Below, piece after piece: positions 42,258 through 53,708 of a stretch of 64,000 nucleotides of DNA. Numbering within the stretch: position 1 is the first letter of the stretch; every line of letters starts with the position of its first letter. Under the pieces are notes generated by a model. That model ran no database searches and was not told where the DNA came from. It was given only the letters and a program-made list of their open reading frames with translations. The position numbers and the translations under genes were made by a program. This DNA comes from Isoptericola halotolerans (GTDB taxonomy: Bacteria > Actinomycetota > Actinomycetes > Actinomycetales > Cellulomonadaceae): positions 181,500 to 245,499 of the forward strand of contig NZ_PVTX01000008.1 of NCBI RefSeq assembly GCF_003003075.1. The letters are read 5' to 3'.

Positions 42258-43365
42258 CGGACGTGCCGGCGGTGCCGGTGCCGAGGTGGGTGGCCAGCGA
42301 CGCGGCCTCGGCCTCGATCGCCTCGCGGCGCTCCGCGGCAGCAGGACCGATCGCGGTCAACCGGATCTCGGCACCCTCGTCGGAACGCACCACGCTCCAC
42401 GTCCCCGCGACCCGGCCGTCTGCCCAGAAGGTGGGCAGGACGTCGCCGTTGCGGCGGTACACCGCTGACGCCCCGGCGTCGTCGAGGAAGCGCCGCCGGT
42501 CCTTCAGCGCGACGAGCAGGTGCTCCCACCGCGGCAGGAAGCGCACGGGTACGGGGACGTCCGCCGGCACGACCTCGCCGTCGGGCAGGTCCAGCAGCTC
42601 CGCCCCGCCGGGACCGCCGAGCACACGAACGCCGATCCCGGTGAGCGCCGCCTTCAGCGGCGTGGCCCGGCGGATGCCGAGTCCGTGGCCGATGTCGGCA
42701 CGGGTGGCGGGGCCGAACGCCCGCAGGTAGCCGACGACGGCGCGCACCCGGGCGGCGTCGACGTCGGGCCGCTCCGTGACCTCGCACCAGGTGGCGCCGT
42801 CGGCGTAGGAGGCCGGGACGTCGGCCTCGCCGGTGCTGCTGGGCGGCACCCGGACCAGACCGCCGCCTGCCGAGGCGAGCCGCCACCACGGTCGGCTCAC
42901 GCCGTCCGGTACCGCGGCGGTCACGTCGACGCCGGGATACCGCTCGGCGGCGAAGGCCTCGATCTGGTCCACGGTGCGGGCCGTGGCGCGGCAGAGCTCG
43001 CGCACCTCGGCGTTGAGCTCCACCAGGTCCACACCCGCTCGGCGGGCGCTGGCCCGCCACGTCGCCAGGCGCTCGGCCGCGCTGACGGCGTCGAGATCCG
43101 CCCAGCGCGCCGCGGGGACCACGTGCAGGGTCGAACGCATGACGGTCGCCCGGACGACCTCGCGGTCGGCGAGGGCGTCCCGGAGGTCGGACGTCCGTCC
43201 CGTCCGCCGCGCCCAGAGGGCCGTGGCCGGCATGTCGGGATGCTGCGCCTGCAGCCCGCCGACCGCGCCGACCACCTCGGCGACCGCGCCGTCCGCGCGC
43301 GCGAGGAGGAGCTGCCGGGCCAGCGTCGTCCGGCCGAGCTCGTCGAGCGTGACCTCCGTCGTCAT
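42244..43365 (-). CDS. Winged-helix DNA-binding protein, AlkZ/YcaQ-like (HTH_42)
   Basis: The 373-residue protein belongs to the HTH_42 family that includes the DNA glycosylases AlkZ and YcaQ, which unhook interstrand crosslinks. The QxQ catalytic motif is present as GLQAQHP near residue 38, together with VMRSTLHVVPAARW, GPATRADIGHGLGI and the C-terminal YRRNGDVLPTFWADGRVAGTW. In Streptomyces, AlkZ gives resistance to azinomycin and is found near its cluster; no such cluster is here. It probably has a general repair role. Start ATG. Confidence 0.82.
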   Translation of the reverse strand: MTTEVTLDELGRTTLARQLLLARADGAVAEVVGAVGGLQAQHPDMPATALWARRTGRTSDLRDALADREVVRATVMRSTLHVVPAARWADLDAVSAAERLATWRASARRAGVDLVELNAEVRELCRATARTVDQIEAFAAERYPGVDVTAAVPDGVSRPWWRLASAGGGLVRVPPSSTGEADVPASYADGATWCEVTERPDVDAARVRAVVGYLRAFGPATRADIGHGLGIRRATPLKAALTGIGVRVLGGPGGAELLDLPDGEVVPADVPVPVRFLPRWEHLLVALKDRRRFLDDAGASAVYRRNGDVLPTFWADGRVAGTWSVVRSDEGAEIRLTAIGPAAAERREAIEAEAASLATHLGTGTAGTSVRWS

Positions 43366-43388
43366 CGTCGATGGGCCGCCGTGGGCAC

Positions 43389-44522
43389 TCAGGCCAGGCG
43401 ACGCATCCAGCCGTGGCGGTCCGCGGCGCGACCGTACTGGATGTCCGTGAGCTCGGTGCGGATCTGCATGGTCAGGTCGCCAGGCTCGCCGTCGCCGACG
43501 GTGTGGTCGAACGTGCCCCCGGCCAGGCGACCCACGGGCGTGATCACGGCCGCGGTGCCACAGGCGAAGACCTCCCGCACGCTGCCGTCGGCCAGCCCGG
43601 CCACCAGCTCGGCGAGCGGGATGCGGCGCTCGACGACGTCACGCCCCCGGTCGGAGGCGAGCTGCAGGATCGACGAACGCGTCACGCCCTCCAGGATGGA
43701 ACCGGTGAGCTCCGGCGTGTGGACGCTGCCGTCGGCCATGACGACGAACACGTTCATGCCGCCGAGCTCCTCGAGGTAGGAGTTCGTCGTGGCGTCGAGG
43801 AAGCACACCTGGTCGCAGCCGTTCTCCTGCGCCTGCGTCTGCGGCAGCAGGCTCGCGGCATAGTTGCCGCCGCACTTGGCATCACCCGTGCCGCCGGGGC
43901 CGGACCGGTGGTAGTCCTCGGCGACCCAGATCGACACCGGCCGCACGCCCCCGGCGAAGTAGGGGCCGACGGGCGAGGCGATGCACAGGTACTCGACCTC
44001 GGCCGCGGGACGCACCCCGAGGAACGCCTCGGAGGCGAACATGAAGGGACGCAGGTACAGGCTGGAGTCCTCGCCCGAGGGCACCCACGCGCGGTCCGTG
44101 CGGACGAGCGCGGCGATGGACCCGATGAAGTCGTCGACCGACAGCGCGGGCAGCGCCAGCCGGTGGGCCGAGCGGGCGAACCGCGCGGCGTTCGCGTCCG
44201 GCCGGAAGGTCCACACGGAGCCGTCCGCGTGCTTGTACGCCTTCATCCCCTCGAAGATCTCCTGCGCGTAGTGCAGGACGGCGGTGGCCGGGTCGAGCTG
44301 GAGGGGCCCGTACTTCTCGATCCGGCGGTCCAGCCAGCCGGTGTCCCGGCGCCAGGTGATGCGCGCCATGTGGTCCGTGAAGACCGTGCCGAAGCGCGGC
44401 TCGGCGAGCGCGGCCTCGCGTTCGGCGTCGGGCGTCGGGGCGTCGGACTGCTCGACGTCGAACAGTGCGACGAGGTCCTCGAGCTCGGCGGGGAGGATGG
44501 CGGAACTGTCGGTGCTGGTCAT
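43389..44522 (-). CDS. ilvE: Branched-chain amino acid aminotransferase
   Basis: IlvE transaminates the 2-oxoacids of Val, Leu and Ile with glutamate. The 377-residue class IV PLP enzyme has YAQEIFEGMKAYKHADGSVWTFRPDAN, the PLP Lys in GDAKCGGNYAASLLPQ, VFVVMADGSVHTPELTGSILEGVTR and the EVFACGTAAVITPVG motif. ATG at 44522 is chosen as it follows an AAAGGG site and starts the normal-length protein. The intergenic gap toward leuB holds a possible short leader peptide. Confidence 0.96.
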   Translation of the reverse strand: MTSTDSSAILPAELEDLVALFDVEQSDAPTPDAEREAALAEPRFGTVFTDHMARITWRRDTGWLDRRIEKYGPLQLDPATAVLHYAQEIFEGMKAYKHADGSVWTFRPDANAARFARSAHRLALPALSVDDFIGSIAALVRTDRAWVPSGEDSSLYLRPFMFASEAFLGVRPAAEVEYLCIASPVGPYFAGGVRPVSIWVAEDYHRSGPGGTGDAKCGGNYAASLLPQTQAQENGCDQVCFLDATTNSYLEELGGMNVFVVMADGSVHTPELTGSILEGVTRSSILQLASDRGRDVVERRIPLAELVAGLADGSVREVFACGTAAVITPVGRLAGGTFDHTVGDGEPGDLTMQIRTELTDIQYGRAADRHGWMRRLA

Positions 44523-44647
44523 GTCTGCGGACCCTTTCACGTGCGGACCTGTGTAGTCTTCCACGGCTTCGCCACCGTGACCTACGCGAGCACCGGTCCG
44601 ACCCGGGGAAGATGCACCCTGCGGCCCCTCCCCAGCACCGACCGGGC

Positions 44648-45691
44648 TCAGCCCGCTACTCGTGCGGCGAGGTCCCGGCCGACCTCCGCCGTCGTACGCA
44701 CCGTGTCACCGCGGCCCGCGAGGTCCGCCGCCACGGCCGCCTCCACGCGCCGCGCCTCGTCGGCGAGCCCCAGGTGCTCGAGCAGCAGCGAGACCGACAG
44801 CACGGTGGCCGTCGGGTCCGCCTTGCCCTGGCCGGCGATGTCCGGAGCCGAGCCGTGCACGGGCTCGAACATCGACGGGGCGGTGCGGTCGGGGTTGATG
44901 TTGGCCGACGCGGCCAGGCCGATACCGCCCGTGATCGCAGCCGCCTGGTCCGTGAGGATGTCGCCGAAGAGGTTGTCCGTGACGATCACGTCGAACCGCG
45001 ACGGGTTCGTCGTGAGGAAGATCGTGGCCGCGTCCACGTGCAGGTAGTCCGTGGTGACGTCCGGGAAGTCGGCGTTCACGGCCTCGACCGTGCGGCGCCA
45101 GAGGTGCCCGGCGTGGACCAGCACGTTGTGCTTGTGCACGAGCGTCAGGTGCTGGCGGGGACGCGCCTGGGCGCGCGCGAACGCGTCGCGGACGACGCGC
45201 TCGACACCGAACGCGGTGTTGACCGACACCTCCGTGGCGATCTCGTGGGGCGTGCCCGTCCGCACCGATCCCCCGTTGCCGACGTACGGCCCCTCGGTGC
45301 CCTCGCGGACGACGACGAAGTCGACGTCGCCGGGCTGGGCCAGCGGGCTGGTGACGCCCTCGTAGAGCTTGCCGGGGCGCAGGTTCACGTAGTGGTCGAG
45401 CGCGAAGCGGAGCTTGAGGAGCAGACCGCGCTCGAGGACGCCGGACGGGACCGTCGGGTCGCCGATGGCGCCGAGCAGGATCGCGTCGTGCTCGCGGATG
45501 CGCTGGAGATCGGTTTCGGTGAGGGTCTCGCCGGTGGCGTGCCAGCGACGCGCTCCGAGGTCGAACTCCGTGGTGGAGACCTTGATGTCGGACCCGGCGA
45601 CGGCCGCGTCCAGGATGGCGAGCCCCTGCTCGACGACCTCGGTCCCGATACCGTCTCCTGCCACCACTGCCAGGTCGATGTTGCGCGTCAT
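44648..45691 (-). CDS. leuB: 3-isopropylmalate dehydrogenase
   Basis: The 347-residue enzyme oxidises 3-isopropylmalate, and by family also methylmalate in the citramalate route. Motifs are [14 protein letters not shown] at the start, [21 protein letters not shown] with the catalytic Lys, and the signature [23 protein letters not shown]. This is the LeuB form typical of actinobacteria. The ATG lies six bases after TAGGCT (complement of 45698-45703), so it is probably leaderless. It is upstream of ilvE on the same strand. Confidence 0.96.
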   Translation of the reverse strand: MTRNIDLAVVAGDGIGTEVVEQGLAILDAAVAGSDIKVSTTEFDLGARRWHATGETLTETDLQRIREHDAILLGAIGDPTVPSGVLERGLLLKLRFALDHYVNLRPGKLYEGVTSPLAQPGDVDFVVVREGTEGPYVGNGGSVRTGTPHEIATEVSVNTAFGVERVVRDAFARAQARPRQHLTLVHKHNVLVHAGHLWRRTVEAVNADFPDVTTDYLHVDAATIFLTTNPSRFDVIVTDNLFGDILTDQAAAITGGIGLAASANINPDRTAPSMFEPVHGSAPDIAGQGKADPTATVLSVSLLLEHLGLADEARRVEAAVAADLAGRGDTVRTTAEVGRDLAARVAG

Positions 45692-45762
45692 GGACCGAGC
45701 CTACGCCGCCTCAGGTCATGATGCGGACACCCGTCTCGCGATACGGACGCCCCGGAGCGGGA

Positions 45763-46161
45763 CTACTGCTCCCGGGCCGACAGCACGCAGAACTCGTTGC
45801 CGTCAGGGTCGGCGAGCACCGTCCACGAGGCGCCGTCGGGCTGGCCGACGTCGATCACCGTGGCGCCCAGCCCGACCAAGCGCTCGATCTCGGCGTCCCG
45901 GTCGTCGCTCGTGTGCGGCGCGAAGTCCCAGTGCAACCGGTTCTTGCCGGACTTCTCGTGCTCGACCCGGACGAAGACCATCCCGGGCGGCACCCGGTGG
46001 AACTCGAGCTGCTCGGTGAGCTCACGCGCCCAGGGCGGCACGATGACCACCTCGTCGTCGGACTCGTAGACATGATCCCAACCGAGAGCCTCGGCCCACC
46101 AGCCGGCCAGGCGCCGTGCGTCGGTCGACTCCACGACCGTCGAGTACCAGCGCAGCGACAT
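45763..46161 (-). CDS. VOC-family (glyoxalase/bleomycin resistance-like) protein
   Basis: The 132-residue protein has the beta-alpha-beta-beta-beta halves of the VOC fold: STVVESTDARRLAGWWAEALGWDHVY, and KNRLHWDFAPHTSD followed by WTVLADPDGNEFCVL. His and Glu residues (H in NRLHWDF, E in NEFCVL) occupy usual metal positions. The substrate is unknown. It lies 34 bases after an ASCH-domain gene and 71 bases before leuB. Confidence 0.87.
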   Translation of the reverse strand: MSLRWYSTVVESTDARRLAGWWAEALGWDHVYESDDEVVIVPPWARELTEQLEFHRVPPGMVFVRVEHEKSGKNRLHWDFAPHTSDDRDAEIERLVGLGATVIDVGQPDGASWTVLADPDGNEFCVLSAREQ

Positions 46162-46195
46162 CGTCGTCCCTCCCTGCGGCCCGCAGGCACGGGCC

Positions 46196-46753
46196 TCACT
46201 CCGAGTACAGCACCGTGAAGCGTTCGCACACCACCGGCATCGACGGGTCGAACTCGTGGGCGGTCCCGGCGAGCGTGCGCCGCCAGTAGCGCTCGTGCTG
46301 CTCGCGCCACGACTCGAGGGTGCGGTCGTCCTCGCCCTCGGCCCAGGCGTGCTCGGCGCTGACCTCGTCGAACGGCACCGTCTCGACCTCGGTCGTCCGG
46401 ATCAGCGCCCGCGGGTCGCCCGCGCCGTCCAGCAGGATCGACAGGTCGCCCCGGCGGGGCATCTGCTCCGCCGACTCGTCGTACTCGACGACGAGGGACG
46501 CCGTCGCGGTCTTGGTCCCGGCGAGCACGAGCGCGAGCAGCTCGTCCGCGAGCTCGGGGTTGTCACCGAACGCCCACGCGGGCGGCGGCACCACGTTCTC
46601 CGACCGTTCCCCCACCGCGCCGCCGTGACTGGTGCGACCGGCGCTCGGGCGGGCCGTGTCCCAGAACCGCGTGATGTGCTCGGCCTGTGCGGTGTCCGCG
46701 AGGTGCGGCTGCGCGGGGTCCGGAGTTCCGCCCTGGGGCGTCGCGTCGCTCAT
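46196..46753 (-). CDS. ASCH-domain protein
   Basis: The 185-residue protein contains the ASCH fold: ELADELLALVLAGTKTATASLVVEYDESAEQMPRRGDLSILLDG, then ALIRTTEVETVPFDEVSAEHAWAEGEDDRTLESWREQHERYW, and a C-terminal PVVCERFTVLY. ASCH proteins include RNA-binding and amidohydrolase members (e.g. E. coli YqfB). The GTKTAT motif is the family hallmark. Function here is unknown. ATG at 46753 is chosen by domain and length. Confidence 0.86.
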   Translation of the reverse strand: MSDATPQGGTPDPAQPHLADTAQAEHITRFWDTARPSAGRTSHGGAVGERSENVVPPPAWAFGDNPELADELLALVLAGTKTATASLVVEYDESAEQMPRRGDLSILLDGAGDPRALIRTTEVETVPFDEVSAEHAWAEGEDDRTLESWREQHERYWRRTLAGTAHEFDPSMPVVCERFTVLYSE

Positions 46754-46813
46754 GCGGCACATCCTGCCATCGCCGGCACGGCCGTGCCGCGGAACGCGCC
46801 GGGCGCAGAGCAC

Positions 46814-46851
46814 GTGCGGCCGCCACCCCCGGGTCGGGGTGGCGGCCGCAC
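46814..46851. terminator. Hairpin terminator of ilvBNC
   Basis: A perfect 16-bp stem (46814-46829 with 46836-46851) with a 6-base loop lies 27 bases past the ilvC stop. Confidence 0.85.
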
Positions 46852-46878
46852 GCGTCGTTCGCTGACGAAGGGTGGGTG

Positions 46879-48526
<1,648 letters not shown>

Positions 48527-48530
48527 CGGC

Positions 48531-50354
48531 TCAGTCCTCTCGTTCCCAGGCGGGCGAGATGCCCCGCGCGTACTGGATGTCGTCGTTGCTCACCCCGGCG
48601 GCGACCATGGGCCACACCATCGCGTCGCGCGAGACGTTGAAGTCGACGACGACGGGACGGTCGTCGATCTCGTTCGCCTTCTTGATGGCGTCGTCCACCT
48701 CGGACTCGTGCTCCACGCGGATGCCGACGCAGCCGTAGGCCTCGGCCAGCTTCACGAAGTCGGGGATCCGCACGGTGCCGTGCCCGGTGTGCAGGTCCGT
48801 GTTGGAGTACCGCTCGTTGTAGAACAGGGTCTGCCACTGGCGGACCATGCCGAGGGAGCTGTTGTTGATCAGCGCGACCTTGATCGGGATGTCGTTGATC
48901 GCACAGGTCGCCAGCTCTTGGTTGGTCATCTGGAAGCAGCCGTCGCCGTCGATCGCCCAGACGTCGCGGTCGGGCTCACCGACCTTGGCGCCCATCGCCG
49001 CGGGGACGGAGTAGCCCATGGTGCCCAGGCCGCCGGAGTTGATCCACGTGTTCGGCCGCTCGTAGCGGATGAACTGCGCGGCCCACATCTGGTGCTGGCC
49101 CACGCCGGCGACGTAGATCGCGTCGGGTCCGGCGATCTCACCCAGCCGCGAGATCACGTGCTGCGGGGCGAGGTGGCCGTCGGCCGTCGCCGAGAAGCCC
49201 AGGGGGTAGGTCTCGCGCCAGGTGTCGATCTGGTGCCACCACGCCTCGACGTCCGGCTTGCCCACCCGCTCCTGCTCCGCCCGCAGAGCGGGCACCAGCT
49301 CCTCGATGACCTCGCGCAGGTCGCCGACGATCGGCACGTCCACCGCTCGGTTCTTGCCGATCTCCGCCGGGTCGATGTCCGCGTGGACGATGGCGGCGTG
49401 CGGCGCGAAGCTCGACAGCTTGCCGGTGACGCGGTCGTCGAACCGCGCACCCAGGGCCACCACGAGGTCGGCCTTCTGCAGGGCCGCGACGGCGGGCACC
49501 GTGCCGTGCATACCCGGCATGCCCAGGTGCTGCGGGTGGGAGTCCGGCACGGAGCCGCGCGCCATGAGCGTGGTCACGACCGCTGCCCCGGAGGTGTCGA
49601 CCAGGCGCCGCAGCGCCGCGGAGGCGCCGGAGCGGATGACGCCACCGCCCACGTACAGCACGGGGCGCCGGGCGGTGGCGAGCAGCTTCGCTGCCTCGCG
49701 GATCTGCTTGGCGTGCGGCTTGGTGACCGGGTGGTACCCCGGCAGCGCCAGCTCCTGCGGCCACGAGAACGTGGTGCGCTCCTGCATCGCGGACTTGGCG
49801 ATGTCGACCAGCACGGGGCCCGGGCGGCCGGTCGAGGCGATGTGGAACGCCTCGGCGATGGTGCGGGGGATCTCGTCCGGGTCCGTGACCAGGTAGGAGT
49901 GCTTGGTGACCGGCATCGTGATGCCCACGATGTCCGCCTCCTGGAAGGCGTCCGTGCCGATCGCCGGTGCGGCGACCTGCCCGGTGATCGCCACCATCGG
50001 GATGGAGTCCATGTTCGCGTCGGCGATCGGAGTGACGAGGTTCGTCGCACCGGGTCCCGACGTCGCCATCGTGACGCCGACCTTGCCCGTGGCGTGCGCG
50101 TAGCCCGAGGCCGCGTGGCCGCCGCCCTGCTCGTGACGCACGAGGATGTGGCGCAGCTTCGCGGAGTCCATCAGCGGGTCGTAGGTCGGCAGGATCGCAC
50201 CGCCGGGGATACCGAAGACGTTCTCGACCCCGACGGCCTCGAGCGACCGGACGATCGACTGCGCGCCCGTGACCTGCTCGCCGACCACGTGGTCGACGCC
50301 GCGCGGTGCGGTGCGTGCAGCCACCTGGGCTGGTGTCGGGTTCGGCTGGCCCAT
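48531..50354 (-). CDS. ilvB: Acetolactate synthase large subunit
   Basis: The 607-residue thiamine-diphosphate enzyme makes acetolactate and acetohydroxybutyrate. Visible are the catalytic Glu region [19 protein letters not shown], the FAD-binding central domain, and the ThDP motif [19 protein letters not shown] with VALINN. The ATG at 50354 has AGGAGAG seven bases upstream; a longer frame begins in the attenuator and is rejected. It is preceded by an ILLVVL leader peptide. Confidence 0.97.
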   Translation of the reverse strand: MGQPNPTPAQVAARTAPRGVDHVVGEQVTGAQSIVRSLEAVGVENVFGIPGGAILPTYDPLMDSAKLRHILVRHEQGGGHAASGYAHATGKVGVTMATSGPGATNLVTPIADANMDSIPMVAITGQVAAPAIGTDAFQEADIVGITMPVTKHSYLVTDPDEIPRTIAEAFHIASTGRPGPVLVDIAKSAMQERTTFSWPQELALPGYHPVTKPHAKQIREAAKLLATARRPVLYVGGGVIRSGASAALRRLVDTSGAAVVTTLMARGSVPDSHPQHLGMPGMHGTVPAVAALQKADLVVALGARFDDRVTGKLSSFAPHAAIVHADIDPAEIGKNRAVDVPIVGDLREVIEELVPALRAEQERVGKPDVEAWWHQIDTWRETYPLGFSATADGHLAPQHVISRLGEIAGPDAIYVAGVGQHQMWAAQFIRYERPNTWINSGGLGTMGYSVPAAMGAKVGEPDRDVWAIDGDGCFQMTNQELATCAINDIPIKVALINNSSLGMVRQWQTLFYNERYSNTDLHTGHGTVRIPDFVKLAEAYGCVGIRVEHESEVDDAIKKANEIDDRPVVVDFNVSRDAMVWPMVAAGVSNDDIQYARGISPAWERED

Positions 50355-50404
50355 GGGGTCTCTCCTGCCGCTCGATCGGGTGGATCCAAGGAATTTACGC
50401 AATG

Positions 50405-50432
50405 AAAAACCCCCCGGTCCCGGTGCCTGGGG
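50405..50432 (-). terminator. ilvB attenuator terminator
   Basis: On the minus strand, a stem of CCCC/GGGG plus GG/CC with one mismatch (50411-50417 with 50426-50432) is followed by five T residues (50405-50409). Upstream, 50446-50453 can pair with 50482-50489, where the leader peptide's GAG CGC GCC codons lie, a layout that lets ribosome position switch the fold. Confidence 0.7.
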
Positions 50433-50474
50433 ACTGACGAGGGGTGAGCGCGCTGACGAAGCCTGTGCGGTGGC

Positions 50475-50519
50475 TCAGCCGGCGCGCTCAGGAAGTACTA
50501 CAAGGAGAATCGTCTGCAC
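50475..50519 (-). CDS. ilvL: ilvB leader peptide, 14 aa
   Basis: The frame from a GTG at 50519 reads MQTILLVVLPERAG and stops at 50475. Six branched-chain codons in a row (Ile-Leu-Leu-Val-Val-Leu) just before a pair of alternative hairpins are the classic sign of ribosome-mediated attenuation by branched-chain aminoacyl-tRNA levels. Similar leaders are described for actinobacterial ilvB. Translation not shown here. Confidence 0.8.
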   Translation of the reverse strand: MQTILLVVLPERAG

Positions 50520-50551
50520 GTGACGCACGTTACGCCGTCGGACGGTGGATG

Positions 50552-51148
50552 TCACGCCGTGGTCCGACCGTCCCGCATCGTGGACAAGGCGTCGTCCGGG
50601 TCGTCGTCGAAGGCCGGCAGACCGTCGATGCTCGTCACGTTCTTGCGACGGCGGTACTCCGCCTGCCCCTCCGGCCCCTTGCGGTCCATGAAGGCAGGCA
50701 GCAGGTCCCGCTCCCCCACGTGGTCGTACAGCGGGACGCCGTAGCCGCACGAGTCCGAGACCCGGTCGACGTCGACCACGATGACGGCACGCGCCCCGCG
50801 CCGTTCGGTGAAGTGCTCGGCGAGCGCGGCGAACTCGGCGTCGTACAGGCTCACCACCCGGCCCCGGCCGTGCAGGCGCACGATGTTCGGCGGGCCGGTG
50901 AAGGCGCAGAACATCAGCGTGACACGCCCGTTCTCGCGCAGGTGCGCGATGGTCTCCGCACCCGACGCCGTGATGTCCAGGTAGGCGACCGTGCGGTCGT
51001 CGAGCACCACGAAGGAGCCGTCCACGCCCTTGGGCGAGACGTTGACGTGACCGTCGCCGGACAGCGGCGCCGTGCCGACGAAGAAGACGCGCTGCGCCTC
51101 GACGAACGATCGCAGGCGGTCGTCGATCCGTTCGTGCACCGTTCCCAT
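50552..51148 (-). CDS. Pyridoxamine 5'-phosphate oxidase-family (PNPOx-like) flavoprotein
   Basis: The 198-residue protein has the split-barrel PNPOx fold: FFVGTAPLSGDGHVNVSPKGVDGSFVVLDDRTVAYLDITASGAETIAHLRENGRVTLMFCAFTGPPNIVRLHGRGRVV. It probably binds FMN or F420. Downstream residues (SCGYGVPLYDHVGERDLL) follow a conserved subgroup pattern. The substrate is unknown. It is minus-strand, upstream of the ilvB leader, but likely independent. Confidence 0.85.
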   Translation of the reverse strand: MGTVHERIDDRLRSFVEAQRVFFVGTAPLSGDGHVNVSPKGVDGSFVVLDDRTVAYLDITASGAETIAHLRENGRVTLMFCAFTGPPNIVRLHGRGRVVSLYDAEFAALAEHFTERRGARAVIVVDVDRVSDSCGYGVPLYDHVGERDLLPAFMDRKGPEGQAEYRRRKNVTSIDGLPAFDDDPDDALSTMRDGRTTA

Positions 51149-51210
51149 GCGGGCAGCATGCCAGGTGCTCGCGGGCGAGGCGGGCGCTGCTCACCTGGCG
51201 GGCGCCGGGC

Positions 51211-51885
51211 TCACCGTTCGACGGGCCACGTGCACACGCACGCCTCGTTGCCCTCGGCATCGGCGAGGACCCACCAGTCCGGCGCGAACTCGTCGGTGAC
51301 GAGCCGGCCGCCCGCGGCGACCGCGTCCGCGACGCGCTGGGCGGCGACGTCCGGACCGACGTACACGTCGAGGTGGACGCGGTTGCGCTGCTCGCGCGGC
51401 GCGTCCATCTGCTGGAACCACACCGTCGGCAGGTGCCCGGCAGGGTCGACGAGGGCCGGAGCGGGCTCCTCGGACCCGCTGCCGACGGCCGGCTCGTAAC
51501 CGAGCACGGCCCGCCAGAACGGTTGCACGGCCCGGCCGTCGAGCACGTCGATGCCGATGGTGAGCCCCGTCGGCGCCGCCGGGTCCGCCGGGACGTCGAG
51601 CTCCCGGGCCGCTCGCGAGACCTGCACCGCGAGCGCCACGTCCCGCTCGCTGAGCCCCCCGACGTCGTGCGACGTGAGGCGCACCACCACGGTCCCGTAG
51701 CGCAGGTCGACGTCGGGGTGGTGGTTCGCGGCCTCGGCCAGCTCGCCGATCGCCTCGACGAGCTGCACCCCCGTGGTGAAGCTGCCCGTGCGGAAGACCG
51801 CGGACGCCCGTTCGTCGGCCGTCACGCGCCAGTCGCCCGTGCCCTCGGCCACCTGGAAGTCGGCAGCGCTGATCCGATCGTTCAT
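51211..51885 (-). CDS. Pterin-4a-carbinolamine dehydratase domain fused to VOC domain
   Basis: The N-terminal 95 residues are a pterin carbinolamine dehydratase (PCD/DCoH): W and F elements, then EAANHHPDVDLRYGTVVVRLTSHDVGGLSERDVALA with the active-site His pair. The C-terminal 120 residues form a VOC domain (TIGIDVLDGRAVQPFWRAVLGY ... NRVHLDVYVGPDVAAQRV ... WWVLADAEGNEACVC). PCD recycles tetrahydrobiopterin or acts as a moco/regulatory partner; VOC function is open. GGAGG lies six bases before the ATG. A 71-base gap follows ilvD. Confidence 0.88.
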   Translation of the reverse strand: MNDRISAADFQVAEGTGDWRVTADERASAVFRTGSFTTGVQLVEAIGELAEAANHHPDVDLRYGTVVVRLTSHDVGGLSERDVALAVQVSRAARELDVPADPAAPTGLTIGIDVLDGRAVQPFWRAVLGYEPAVGSGSEEPAPALVDPAGHLPTVWFQQMDAPREQRNRVHLDVYVGPDVAAQRVADAVAAGGRLVTDEFAPDWWVLADAEGNEACVCTWPVER

Positions 51886-51956
51886 GGTCACACCTCCACG
51901 CCCCACGCTAGGGCCGCGGTCCGACACCCGCCGCCCCGGCTCGCGTCCGGCAGGGA

Positions 51957-53669
51957 TCAGCCGAGCACGGCGCCGCGCGACGCCGACTGCACCAGCTTCG
52001 TGTACTTGGCCAGCACGCCCCGGGTGTAGCCGTGCGGCACCGGCGTCCAGCCTGCGGCGCGACGTGCCGCGAGCACGTCGTCGTCGACGACGACGTCGAG
52101 CGTCTTGGCCGCGACGTCGAGACGGATCCGGTCGCCGTCGCGCACGAACGCGATCGGGCCGCCGTCGACGGCCTCCGGGGCGATGTGCCCGACGCACAGA
52201 CCGGTGGTCCCGCCCGAGAACCGGCCGTCGGTGATGAGCAGCACGTCCTTGCCGAGCCCGGCACCCTTGATCGCGCCGGTGATCGCGAGCATCTCGCGCA
52301 TGCCCGGTCCACCCTTGGGGCCCTCGTAGCGGATGACGACGACGTCCCCGGCCTGGATCGTCCCGTCCTCGAGCGCGTCGAGCGCCCCACGCTCCCGCTC
52401 GAACACCCGTGCCGTGCCCTCGAAGACGTCGGAGTCGAAGCCCGCGCTCTTGACCACGGCGCCGTCCGGGGCGAGCGAGCCGTGCAGGATGGTGATGCCA
52501 CCGGTCGGGTGGATCGGCTCGGCGAGCGCCCGCAGGATCTTGCCGTCCGGGTCCGGCGGGTCGATCTCGGCCAGGTTCTCGCGCACCGTGCGGCCGGTGA
52601 CCGTCAGGCAGTCGCCGTGCAGCAGCCCGGCGTCGAGCAGCGCCTTCATGATGACCGGCACGCCGCCGATGCGGTCGACGTCGTTCATCACGTAGCGCCC
52701 GAACGGCTTGAGGTCGCCCAGGTGCGGCACCCGGCTCGCGACCCGGTCGAAGTCCTCGAGGGTCAGGTCGACCTCGGCCTCGTGGGCGATGGCCAGGAGG
52801 TGCAGCACGGCGTTGGTCGAGCCGCCGAACGCCATGACGACGGCGATCGCGTTCTCGAACGCCTCCTTCGTCATGATGTCGCGGGCGGTGATCCCGCGGC
52901 GCAGCATCTCCACGACCGCCTCGCCGGAGGCGTGGGCGAACGTGTCGCGGCGCCGGTCGGCCGACGGCGGGGCCGCGGACCCCGGCAGGGACATGCCCAT
53001 GGCCTCCGCGGCGGACGCCATCGTGTTGGCGGTGTACATCCCGCCGCACGCGCCCTCGCCGGGGCAGATCGCCCGCTCGATGCGGTCCACGTCCTCACGG
53101 CTCATGAGACCGCGCGAGCACGCGCCGACCGCCTCGAAGGCGTCGATGATCGTGACGTCCTTCTCCGTGCCGTCCGACAGCTTCACCCAGCCCGGCATGA
53201 TCGAGCCCGCGTAGAGGAAGACGCTGGCCAGGTCGAGCCGCGCTGCCGCCATGAGCATGCCGGGCAGCGACTTGTCGCAGCCGGCGAGCAGCACCGAGCC
53301 GTCGAGCCGCTCGGCCTGCATGACCGTCTCGACGGAGTCGGCGATGACGTCGCGGCTCACGAGCGAGAAGTGCATCCCCTCGTGGCCCATCGAGATGCCG
53401 TCCGAGACGGAGATGGTGCCGAACTCCAGCGGGAACCCCCCGCCGGCGTGCACACCGTTCTTCACGGCGCCGGCGAGGCGGTCCAGCGAGAGGTTGCAGG
53501 GGGTGATCTCGTTCCACGAGCTCGCCACCCCGATCTGCGGCTTGGCGAAGTCGTCGTCCCCGAGCCCGACGGCGCGGAGCATGCCGCGCGCGGCGGTGGC
53601 CTCCAGTCCGTCGGTCACCTGGCGGGAGCGGGGCTTGATGTCAGGCGTGGTTCCGGCGTCAGCGCTCAT
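51957..53669 (-). CDS. ilvD: Dihydroxy-acid dehydratase, short [2Fe-2S]-type
   Basis: The 570-residue enzyme dehydrates dihydroxyacids in Val, Leu and Ile synthesis. Three cysteines fit the [2Fe-2S] type of mycobacteria and plants: [22 protein letters not shown] and [14 protein letters not shown]. The catalytic Ser/loop [19 protein letters not shown] is at the C terminus. It lies 39 bases after a second, longer IlvD. Both are complete, so they may be differently used, for example under oxygen or iron stress. ATG start. Confidence 0.94.
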   Translation of the reverse strand: MSADAGTTPDIKPRSRQVTDGLEATAARGMLRAVGLGDDDFAKPQIGVASSWNEITPCNLSLDRLAGAVKNGVHAGGGFPLEFGTISVSDGISMGHEGMHFSLVSRDVIADSVETVMQAERLDGSVLLAGCDKSLPGMLMAAARLDLASVFLYAGSIMPGWVKLSDGTEKDVTIIDAFEAVGACSRGLMSREDVDRIERAICPGEGACGGMYTANTMASAAEAMGMSLPGSAAPPSADRRRDTFAHASGEAVVEMLRRGITARDIMTKEAFENAIAVVMAFGGSTNAVLHLLAIAHEAEVDLTLEDFDRVASRVPHLGDLKPFGRYVMNDVDRIGGVPVIMKALLDAGLLHGDCLTVTGRTVRENLAEIDPPDPDGKILRALAEPIHPTGGITILHGSLAPDGAVVKSAGFDSDVFEGTARVFERERGALDALEDGTIQAGDVVVIRYEGPKGGPGMREMLAITGAIKGAGLGKDVLLITDGRFSGGTTGLCVGHIAPEAVDGGPIAFVRDGDRIRLDVAAKTLDVVVDDDVLAARRAAGWTPVPHGYTRGVLAKYTKLVQSASRGAVLG

Positions 53670-53708
53670 GGGCCGAGCGTAGGGCCGGCGGGGGCGCGAG
53701 GCGAGAGG

